DNA from: Gnetum montanum
Taxonomy: Eukaryota > Streptophyta > Gnetopsida > Gnetales > Gnetaceae
Direction of reading: 5' to 3'
Assembly: GCA_015680685.1 (NCBI GenBank)
Contig: MNCI01000270.1
Coordinates: forward strand, 364,421 to 428,420
Length of the DNA stretch: 64,000 bases
Made by a program: the position numbers and the translations under genes. Positions 20,455 to 30,179 of the stretch are shown one piece after another. Every line of letters begins with the position of its first letter. Position 1 is the first letter of the stretch. The notes under the pieces are model-generated. The model was not told the DNA's origin, made no database searches, and saw only the letters and a program-made list of their open reading frames with translations.

Positions 20455-21900
20455 TGTATTATCATTCTAGCTTTGTCCTAATAAAATGGTGTTGGCTACA
20501 TGAGTTCATTCGCTTCTATGAAGAGCTAGATCTTTGTTCATTTGTAGGTTCTTCACTTGTTTTCTCCCATGTCTTTTTTGGTCTTCCTTTTGGTGGGTTT
20601 TCTGGAACAATGATGTAGCAACCCTTTTTTATAGGCTCATTGTCCAATTTTTGGATATGCTTAAACCATTTAAGCTAATATTCATAGAACTTATTTGAAA
20701 TAGAAGCCACTTTAAGTCTACCTCTAATGTTTGTGTTATGTAGTTTATCTCTTCTAGTAACATGAAGAATCCATCTAAATATTTGAATTTCTGCTACATT
20801 GATTTTGATTTGTTTATACCTTTTGTGTACTACCCAACATTCAGCACCATAGAAGATAGCAAGCATGATTGATGCCTTGTAAAATTTTTTGTTTGATTTT
20901 ATTAATATTCTTTTATCACATAGAACATCATTAGTGCTCCATTTTGATCATCTTGCCGCAATTTTTTATATCTTTATTAGTTTCACCATATGATTGAAGA
21001 ATTGATTCTAGGTAGTAGAATTGTTTACAAGGTGGGATTTTTTGACCTTGAATTGTGATTTCTATTTCATCATTAGTTATGTTATTAAAATTGCATTCTA
21101 TATACTTTGTTTTCTATTAAATTTTAAGCCTTTTGATTTTATAGCATTTCTTCACTTTTTCATTTTAGAAGCAATATTTTTTGGAGGTGTATCCACCAAC
21201 ATAATATTATTTGCAAATAGCACACAACAAAGGATTTCAACTTGTAGTTCCTTTGTTAATCAATCCATAATAATGGCAAATGAGTATGAGCTAAGTGTAG
21301 ATCCTTGATGTAAATTTATTGTGATTGGAAAATCAGATGTCTCACAAGCTATTCTAATTTTAGTGGTAGCTCCTTCATGCATTTCTTGAATCACTTTAAT
21401 ATATTTATCGAAGATGTTTCTTCTTTGCCATGCTTACTAAGTAATATATTCAAGAACTTTGTAATACACTTTTTCCAAGTTAATGAAGATCATATTATTT
21501 ACATTTACCCTACATTTTCTAAGTTTTTCCATCAATTGTCATATCAAAATAATAGCCTTTATAGTAGATTTTCTTGGCATAAATCGAAATTGATTCCTTA
21601 AATATTGTTGATTCAAGTTTATGACTTTGCTTTATGATTCTCTCTCACAGCTTCATAGTATGACTCATTAGTTCGATCTCTCTATAGTTTGCACAATTTT
21701 TATCTCTTTTATTTTTGTAGTTGAGAACAACAATGCTTTTTCTTCAATTGTTAGGTATTTTTTCATCTTTCAAAATTTTATTAAATAATTGTCAGCCAAG
21801 AAACTCATGTATTCCCTAGTGTTTTTCAAGCTTCTATAGGAATATTATTTGGTTTAACTTCATTTTTCATCTTTGATAAGGTTGTATTAAATATTAAAAA
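20455..21900 (-). mobile_element. RTE-type LINE, RT domain to 3' end
   Basis: On the minus strand the polymerase box reads LFANNIMLVDTPPKN at about 21220-21175 (consensus LFADDIVLVD). Both catalytic Asp are Asn. Further on, 20866-20675 encodes MLAIFYGAECWVVHKRYKQI, then VAEIQIFRWILHVTRRDK and ISNKFYEY. This matches the conserved RTE block YGAECW...MRMLRWMCGxTRxDxIRN. The 3' end near 20490-20455 (ATGTAGCCAACACCATTTTA, TTAGGACAAAGCTAGAATGA) is the typical RTE terminus. The endonuclease is not recognisable, so the copy is 5'-truncated and dead. Confidence 0.8.
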
Positions 21901-22299
21901 TTAATACCAAAATGAAAGTGATAGAATATGATATAATTTATATCCAATCTAAAGGTAAATAGTGTTATGCATTAGCTAGACTTCGTATATCTTGAAGACA
22001 ATTCATTGCCTATCATTTGGTGGCTTTTAAGAGGTAAATCCTATTGTAAAAGTTGAAAGCTTTCTATGTAGCCAACTAGGATTACATCAATTTGTAGTGA
22101 AGTGAAGTGAGATAGAAACCTCTCATTGTGCTTGTAGTGCATGGTTATTCACTAGGCATTAGTGTGTGAAAGATAATGTTAACATTTAACTAATAATTGC
22201 CCTTTCAAGGTTTTGTTTTGTGTTCATTTTGGTTTAGTTTAACAAAAGTTTTATCTTTGTTGATCATCAACATAAAAGAGAAAGTTTAAAGAAAGGAAC
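21901..22299. other. AT-rich spacer, nothing recognised
   Basis: No gene or element terminus is visible. It may include the unrecognisable 3' part of the old gypsy-type element to the right. Confidence 0.3.
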
Positions 22300-25001
22300 C
22301 AAGCTTAATGTTTATGGTCATGACTTTTCAAGATTTCAATGTTACAACTAATTTTGAAAAATTTTTCCTCTAGGGTAAGAAAAGGACTTTGTGTAAGTGA
22401 TGTAGGATTAGATGTGGTCCCCATCCTTTGAATCTTTTTTAGACTTTCCTTAAAGAAGGAATGTTTTCTAGATCTTGGTTTATTTGTCATACTTGTCATA
22501 ATGTCCTCTTATGTAGTGACTTCCCTAGTAGCAGTCTTTTACTATGGTTTTGTTGCAAGTTCTCCTTGCATGATCAATGATGGTACTAGCAGTAATGGAT
22601 GAAGAGCTTGATATGAGGGACTTGGTGCTAGTTGACATATGTAAGAATGAGGATTCATGCATGAGGTTATGGGTCTATGGTATTTAAGTGGATAGTAGGA
22701 AGAAGAAATATGAACAAAAGTGTTTCTAGGAGAGATAAGTCATTGTACATAGTATCCATAGGGATCTCGTTGTTTATATGGATACTGTTGCTTTGGTGGT
22801 GGTATTCCCCATAATTGTGGTTGTTGCCACTGCTACTGATACTATTTTGGCAATGGAGGATAAGCCCCACTTGGATAGTACAACTATTGTTGGTAAGGCT
22901 ATCTAAAATTACCTTGTGGATAAGGTAACCGCCTAAGCATTTGTTTCTTAACAAACTTCGAATTGAGTACATATGCTTCAAACTCTTGTGATGAGTCATG
23001 ATAAGATAACATCCCTTAGGATGTTCTTATTAGCAAACTTTACAACTTGTGTCATCTTCCAAGCTTGAGTTTGTTACTTTCTTTATCGTATTAACTTTTT
23101 CTTTGTTTTTGTAGTTATCACATCCATTTTCTTTTTTCTTCTTTCTATCCTTATTTCTATTGAAGGCTTGTTCAGTTCTTTCTTCCACTAGCTTAAGTAC
23201 TATAGCAAATTTCTCATCCACAGAATCTCACATTTTCTCTACCTTTATTGTGATATCATTGATTGATTTTTGGACAGGTAGAGTCTTCTATTGGATTGCA
23301 TTTTCTTACGTTTTGCATATCCTCATATCTCTTTTCTTAATAGATGGATCTCTATTATATTTTTTAGCTAATTCTCTTTCTCATAGGTCCTCTTCTTCTT
23401 TTGCAACTTGGTCTATTAACTGTTGGATTTGATGAGCTATCATTTTGGATAGTCTATCTTTGGCATATACCCCAAGGATTTCTCTTGTTTTGTTCCTCAA
23501 CCCATTGATGATATGTTGTGGTTGTTCCCTTTGGAAGAATTTATGGCTTGGACATCTATGTAATAATGAGTAATAACTGTCCATTGTTGCATCAAGGGAT
23601 TTATGTATCCCTTGTTTTCATCCTTGGATCTATTTTCTTAAATTCAACACTCTGGAATAAGTTTGATGCTTATCATTAAAAAGTTCCAGCATGGTACTCC
23701 ATCTTTAGATTGATTCCAATTCTAAAAATTTGCACTAACTATCTACTTCCTTTATAAGTTTCCTAAGAAAGAACTTTAGTTTTTGTCAATTATTCTCTAT
23801 ATTTTCTAGGGTACATACATCATTAAAGGTTTAGAGGTGGTGTCATGAATCTGCATTATATCTACCTTCGAACTTTGAAATCTTACTTGATGCGACTATT
23901 CCTTAATTGCCTAGTAGAAATATATACTACTTCCCTGATGTTGATCATACTATGAGTTGCTAATAAAGGTTCTCCATTGTTTTTTGCTTTGTAGGCTCTA
24001 TTGTAGTGGTGACCCCTCTGATGCTCATGATACTTCCTTTCTTTCATGTCTAATCCTTTCTCTTTTTACTTCATGACCATCTTTTTCATCATTAGGATGT
24101 CTTCTTCTATTTGCATGTCTCTCATAATAAATTCTTCTTTCCCCATCATGATCCCTTAGTCTTTGTTCTCTCTTGTTGGAATCTATTGATGAATGTGAGG
24201 AAGAAGATAGGGGAGTTGGAAAACGATGTCAACTGGCTCTCCTTTTGTGAATCCTTGATTCATCTCTTCTAGATCCATTGGAGATTTTAGGCTTTGAATT
24301 CCTCCTATGTTTGGAGTCCTTATTTCTTCCAAGGGTTTTTGCAAGACCTAAATGTAGCTTTATTTTAACATGATCTTCAGTACATATTACTAGTGTCTAG
24401 AAATTAGATCTATGAGTCTAATTGAATTTTTTGACTTGGGATGAAGCATCTTCTCTTACTTCAAGGACAATTATCTATGGTGCTTTCTTCCCCTTATCTT
24501 GTTCATATCTTGCCTTCATAATAACATCCCTTCTTGTTTGAGCCTTTGTTGGTTGATATGGCCTAGTCATGTTTTTGGTAACTTGGTATCCTTCTTGTAT
24601 GTGGCTAAGGTTTGACCTCATGAGGGCTACTTGAAGAATTGATGGTGTTGAACATTCAAGTGGTAAAACAATATTGCCTTGTAAGTCTCTTCATCTTAGT
24701 TGTTCATCTTGGTGAAAGATGAATGTAAAATTAGGATAATAAGGATCAATATGACCATATGAAATTCTTGTTTGCATCAATGTACTTCAATCTTCTTCAT
24801 TGTAATCTTTGTCATGACTTTCATTAAGATCAATAATAGGTGAAGATTTTTATTTAATTATAGAAGCCACTTTAATTTGTTTGACGCTTAAGTGTGTGTA
24901 TGTCTTGAAAAATTATTCTAAGAATGAGAAATATACTTTGTGATGCTTGATAAAATTAACTAATTATCAAACATTGACACATCCCCAACCATAATGCTAA
25001 T
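22300..25001 (-). pseudogene. Old gypsy-type gag (element 5), heavily decayed
   Basis: The minus-strand frame at 23584-23381 reads MDSYYSLLHRCPSHKFFQRE, then QHIINGLRNKTREILGVYAK and HQIQQLIDQVAKEEEDL. It aligns with the gag core of elements 1-4 (YYxLLxxCPGHxFxEExLxxHIIxGLxNETRxxLGxYAxxxL). A basic Lys-rich stretch (23221-23030) and a Tyr/Asn/Gln-rich tail (22999-22667) follow, as in the other gags. Upstream a probable PBS remnant (24982-25001) borders an LTR-like stretch, which sets the orientation. Stops and shifts are much more frequent than in elements 1 and 2, so this is the oldest member in the window. Confidence 0.65.
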
Positions 25002-25800
25002 TATAAGTGGTTGGCTATTCCAATGCTCAACCATACAAGTCAAAAGTGTTCATGCGCAACCAAATTGTAATCCACAGATGGACAATGTAAGTATATACTT
25101 AGTATTAGCTAAGTGTAAATTGTATTACTTAACTCTTAGCAAAGTATATGATGAACTAATGTTGATTGGCTCTAAATAAGGCTAAGTATAAACATGATGG
25201 AGATAATTATAGATTCTAATTCTAAGTACAATGAAAATGTAAATCTATGTTATCCTATGATGATAAGCATTTGTTCTTGGTTTTCCGTATATGTCCTCGA
25301 CTAATGTAACTATTACTAGGATTACCAAGCAACTTTACTCCTAAGCAAATCAAGTGAAGTCACTAATAAATTACTAAATAATTATGCTTTATGCTCGAAA
25401 CTAGTCATACTTATTCCATCGTCCTAATAAGCATTGAAATAGTAAATGTCTTAGGAATTGTAAATGACTTAGTAAATGTAAAAGTAAACATTATGGAAAA
25501 GTAAATTTATGCTAAGTAATATGCTGCAATGATAAAGAACTATCTTGATCTTTATTTTAGTTCATGAATTATATACAAGAACAATCCACTTGAATAAAGA
25601 TTTAGTCCAATTGTAATTTACCACACTATGGTCATTCACTCTAACTCTAAGTGAACAAACTACAAGAATTTCATTAATTGTTGGACAAAAGTTATTTTCA
25701 ACACGATGGTGGGTTGGTATTTTTAAGCATAACCATGGCCCACTACATTGTATGTACGATGACATATGTAGAGCTATGATTTCATAATCATTAACATATA
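25002..25800 (-). repeat. Degenerate LTR of element 5 (outer boundary uncertain)
   Basis: Starting at 25002 (TATAAGTGGTTGG...CTCAACCATAC) the stretch aligns loosely with the LTRs of elements 1-4 in the same order. The shared blocks are CTCAACCATAC, an AGCATTTGTTC-like block, GGATTACCAAGCA, CTGCAATGATAAAGAA..TCTTGATCTTTAT, ACTTGAATAAAGAT, and CAATTGTAATTTACCACACTATG. The last two correspond to the polyadenylation/U5 area of the other LTRs. The TG end has become TA. The outer end near 25800 could not be fixed. Confidence 0.6.
25597..25728. repeat. Source arm of an exact inverted duplication
   Basis: This 132-base stretch of the element 5 LTR is the exact reverse complement of 26370-26501, which is bounded by single Ns. 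See the partner entry. Confidence 0.85.
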
Positions 25801-26199
25801 ATGTTTCCTCACTAATGGTAAAGATTATTGATGTACAGTTGATAGAAAGCAATGAAGTGATGATGAAGAAGTATTTGAGCTACCATTTTCTAGTAAATCT
25901 AGCTTTTTTACAAATATTGATATTATGCCACACTTTTCGATTGCTACATTTGAATCATTGTGCTATTTTCAGTTCAAGTATGTATGTTGGAAGTGATATA
26001 AATGTTGTTAGGACTAGAACTATCCTCCTAATAATTATTTTTCTTCTATTGTTTTTTCAAAGTACTAATTATAAGATTGTATACCTAAGTAGACATTCAT
26101 AAAATTAGAAAAGTTTTTCTTTCTCTAGTGTTTCTGATGTTTTCTATTTAGGTTTAAACATGTAATGTACTATGAATTTTTTGTTATTACTAGTATTCT

Positions 26200-27000
26200 T
26201 TTGGGGTTCAACAACACCTCCTTGTCATGCTTTAAATTAAGCTCCATAAGATATTTAGGTTTATGCAAACTCTTTGTGAACCATTGGTTAGGAGGTATGT
26301 ATTTCACAAAACCTATGACATTTTAATATAAAATTAATAAAAATTTGATGGGTAGTTTGTTTGGAATCNTATGCTTAAAAATACCAACCCACCATCGTGT
26401 TGAAAATAACTTTTGTCCAACAATTAATGAAATTCTTGTAGTTTGTTCACTTAGAGTTAGAGTGAATGACCATAGTGTGGTAAATTACAATTGGACTAAA
26501 TNATTTCATTTTATTTTAGTGACATGGGTCATAAGTTAGTTTATTAGTTTTTAATTTTTTATTTGATTTAGTTTATTGGGTCTTTCCTTATATTATAGTG
26601 GTATGGGATCAGAAGTTAGTTAATTATTTTGTTTTGTTTTTTATAGCTTTTTGTTTAATTTAGTTTGTTAGTTTGGTTTTAAGGGTTGGTAGATTAAATT
26701 AGGTTCTATACAATGTTTGGATTTATTCAAACTATTTATAAAACATTGGTTAGGAGGTATGTGTTTCACAAAAACCATAACATTTTGAGATAAAAGTAGA
26801 AAAAATTTGATACATAGTTTGTTTGGGATCATAGTTTAGTTTGTTAGGTTTTCATTTTGTTGTAGGAGGTATAGGTTGTTAGGTTCAATGGGCCTTGAAG
26901 ATTATGGATTAGCAAGTTAGTTAAGTAGTGTGTTCGAGATCATAGTTTAGTGTGTTAGGTTTTTATTTTATTATAGTAGTATGAGATCATAAGTTAGATT
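26200..27000. repeat. AT-rich dispersed or tandem repeat
   Basis: A block with AACTCTTTGTGAACCATTGG, TTAGGAGGTATGTATTTCAC and TTTGTTTGGAATC recurs about 480 bases later in diverged form (26730-26840). Shorter motifs such as ATAAGTTAG.TTGTTAG repeat several times. Related sequence occurs at 59640-60120. It is non-coding. Confidence 0.6.
26370..26501. repeat. Exact inverted copy of 25597-25728 bounded by single Ns; probable assembly artefact
   Basis: The stretch sits precisely between the Ns at 26369 and 26502 and is the perfect reverse complement of 25597-25728. Neighbouring repeats in this window are all diverged, so a perfect match with N-marked edges points to gap filling with a mis-oriented read rather than biology. 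The surrounding sequence (TTTGGAATC ... TTTCATTTTATTTTAG) would join naturally without it. Confidence 0.75.
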
Positions 27001-27844
27001 GTTTCATGCACCATGACTACCCCTATTCATGAGTGGTCTAGGTAGTGTTTTTTTTAAGGTAAGGAAACATGGAGCTAGTAGTAGAACCCCTACTCATACA
27101 ACAAGGTAGACATGACCCATTAAACAAAAGGATCCCACCATAAGGCTGCTCTACTACTACCGTACTTGTAAGTGAAGGCATGAATCTAACTCACAACCTC
27201 TAAACCAAGAGATGAGTATTTTGATTACTTGCGGTACACCCCTATGTGGTCTAGGTAGTTCAATCATGAAACAGGGATTCATGTATGGCCTAGAGTCTGG
27301 AGTTAATTCAATAAAGACAATTATAAACTTGATTAATCTCCCATCGGTAGAGATTTTGTGAGTCCCGCAAGACGGTTTGGATCATAGAGGGTCACTATTT
27401 TATCTAGTTTCCACTTTCATTTGCTTTATAGTTTCACTGTGGTGGTACAAACAACTATTTTTGTCTATTTTCATTGTTAGGAAAGGAGATTTTAAGGGAG
27501 TTAACACATAATGTGCAATCTTAGGTTTTCCTAGAAGCACACAAGGGTTTGTTAGGTATGATGATTAAATCTATAAAAGGCTTGGATCCCTTAAATGAAG
27601 TTAATTAATCTCCATTCCCTTTGTTTCATATTTGGGTTTTGCAGCTCCCTCCAATTATGTTTAGCATGTGTTCTCTCAAATGCTAATATCTAAAGCTTTT
27701 CTAATCCTATGGATAAGTTTCTTTTAGCCTATTTGAAGCTTTTGTTTTGTTTTGTTTATAATATTTTTAAGCAAAATTTTGCTTACTTAATATAACTTTA
27801 TTATGACTATTTTATTCTTAAAAGGTTATTTAGTTATTTAGTAA
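27001..27844. other. No recognised gene
   Basis: Contains phrases such as GGAAACATGGAGCTAGTAGTAG and AACTCACAACCTCTAAACCA that look like dispersed repeat, but no coding frame or element boundary could be assigned. Confidence 0.3.
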
Positions 27845-29082
27845 AATTGGAAGTTTTTATTATATCTAGGAAATAACAAAGGATTTTTTGGATGGTGACA
27901 AAGCCTTAACATATTTTTGAAGAAAGTTAAAAACATCATTGATGTGATATCGAAAGGAGATAAGGACAATTTGAAAGAAAAAAAGTTAGCAAATTACAAT
28001 TAATAGTATAATTCATTCAAATGTGAGCCAAAGATGGACAAAATAAAAAAATAACTTCTTCATTTTCTATGCTTTGTTTCCATAGATTGCAAATATGATA
28101 TTCTCTTGATAAATTGATTGATTAACCTATCTCAATAAGGAGATGATGAGAGCTCATTTTGCTCTAGTAATTTGATTCCTTAAATGAAGAGGAATAGCTA
28201 AGAATAAATACTTTTAAATGCTCCTCTAATATAATGTAAATAAAAATGTTTTTTCCTTGACATTTTAAACCAAACTTTAGCCAAAACCTTTTCTTTTATA
28301 GTCTTTTGGAAGAGCCTTTTGTTTAAAATAAGATCTTCTATTACATTATTCAATGACTAAAGTTATAACTTTTCTTGATGCAACCATTCATTTTCTTATG
28401 TAGCATTCATTACCTCCTTAGCATAATTGACTTCCTCCATGTGACTTAACTTTTGAGTATAAGCTATATATTGACAAAGAGCTTTAACTTCAAGAGGAAG
28501 CAAATTTTCTTCTAAAAGTAAGATATCATAAAAAGTCTATATTTTCATTTGAAATTCACATAAAAGAAATTGTTTTTGAACATACTCTAATTTTTTCTAA
28601 TTATGTGTGGACAAAGAAGGTCCTTATGCAACACACTCATATAAGAATATAGTTTGGACAAGATAGAAAAAAAGTTTTCTTTTGATCTCCTATACCAAAA
28701 TTTATTTCCTACTACAATTATTTCTTAGAGTAAATAGAGCTTCCATATCACTTGAAACCCTTTGAGCAATAAGGGTATTTCAACTATAATTACTGACAAA
28801 TTCAACTTCCAAGTATTTATAAGATTCATCTTTTTCAAAGGGAAAAATTGTAATTTCTATTCTAGTACCACAAACTAGAATTTTAATCTTATGAATATTA
28901 AATTTCATACCATAATGGTTGTGGTAGTCATGGAGAATTTAAAGCATATAATTTAATCTTGTAGCTTATTTTACAATTAAGGTTACATCATTTGCAAAGA
29001 CAATCATGTTTAAAAATGATCCATTCATTGACATAGCATGATTAGAGGCATTTTGCATCCATTCCTTTAATTCATCTATAAA
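27845..29082 (-). pseudogene. Host LINE of the nest, part 3: RT polymerase box to 3' end
   Basis: On the minus strand, right after element 1's target site, the frame reads FIDELKEWMQNASNHAMSMN, then IVFANDVTLIV, the polymerase box (FADD, with the first Asp now Asn; codons at 28987-28998). KFNIHKIKILVCGTRIEI and DESYKYLEVEFV follow, typical of the palm/thumb in L1/CR1-like LINEs. 28535-27845 is the C-terminal and 3' part shared with the copy at 19275. It continues upstream, across element 1, at 37945. Confidence 0.85.
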
Positions 29083-29087
29083 TATAA
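29083..29087. other. Target-site duplication of element 1 (left copy, TATAA)
   Basis: TATAA immediately precedes the LTR start at 29088. The partner copy is at 37940-37944. Removing the element and one copy restores the LINE frame across the join: KQGCPLSPTLFVI, then FIDEL. Confidence 0.95.
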
Positions 29088-29964
29088 TGATGAGTGGCGA
29101 GGTACCCCTATACTCAACTATACGAATACGAGCGTTTCACGCACGATCCGATCAAACTCCGTAGACGGGCTAGTTGTGGTATCTAGATAGTTACTTGTTG
29201 ATCACAGTTTGTTATCTTCCCACTTGGACTAGTATTTGCTTTGTCACGTATGGTTTAGTCTAGAGTAAGGTGTATGATATGTTCCTAAACTCATGCTACT
29301 CCTGGAAGCAATGGAAAATAATCTTAGCTAAGCTAGGAGGAAAAGGGAGAGAGAGTTATGCTAAGACGAATTAGGGAGAGAAAATCTAAACTAGCCTAAG
29401 TGCGATGAGCATCCATTTCTTAATCATCTATACATGTCTTGGACCTCGTGCATGACTATTGCTGGGATTACCAACTGCAAATCCTAGGTATGCTACTGGG
29501 ATACCAAGTAGTTACACTTAAATGCTTGTGATTAAGTCGTACGCATTTCGCACTAAGGAGTTTAGGGTGAAGAGATATTAACTACGAAAGCAATAAATAA
29601 CAATAACAATTAAATAATTAAACTAAGTGAATGTTGCAAAGATGAAGTAATCTTGATCTTTATTGCCCATCATGTACCTGTCCAAGTATGTCACACTTGA
29701 ATAAATGATGCCGTACAATTACAATCACCACATTGCGAGCATGCACTGAGAGAGAGGGTTGAGAGAAAAAATGACAAAAAGATCTTACACTAAACTTGAC
29801 TCCTAAAACTAACTTAAAGACTTCCATTCCCGTGTGCCTTCATATGTATTTATAGGCTCACACAAGAACCACGATATTGCATATCCGATATCGTTGCTGG
29901 ATGCGATATCATATGCCTGATATCGCAGGTCCGATATCGTAACATGATGAATCACGATTCATCA
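29088..29964 (-). repeat. Element 1, 3' LTR (877 bp)
   Basis: Plus strand TGATGAGTGGCGAGGTACCC...ATTCATCA. Near the inner end is a cluster of GATATC palindromes (29878-29940). A TATA box (CTATAAATAC on the minus strand) lies near 29850. It differs from the 5' LTR by scattered substitutions, many of them C/T or G/A. Confidence 0.95.
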
Positions 29965-30005
29965 TACCCCCATGATTGAATGAAAACTCATCCTCAAGTT
30001 AGAAT
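29965..30005 (-). other. Element 1 polypurine tract and upstream conserved block
   Basis: On the minus strand CTTGAGGATGAGTTTTCATT, then CAATCATGGGGGTA, directly precedes the 3' LTR. The purine tract GGGGG serves as plus-strand primer in family members. Elements 2, 3 and 4 have the same arrangement (CTCGAGGACGAGT or similar, then ATGGGGGTA). Confidence 0.8.
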
Positions 30006-30179
30006 GAGAACAAGTCCCATTGATTACAGAGTGGATAGGTATGGGATTATCGACTAACTAGGGAGCTATTCATGTCGTAGTGGAGAACTCAATAGAACAA
30101 GATTGAACACAATATGAAAAAATGAAAATTCCTAAAATTACAAAATTGGGTGGAACTCATGTGATTCCTAGTGGCGGTG

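Noticed and set aside
25597-26501. Inverted repeat as a MITE or hairpin element
   Set aside because: The arms are perfect, 640 bases apart, and one is bounded exactly by single Ns. An assembly artefact explains it better.
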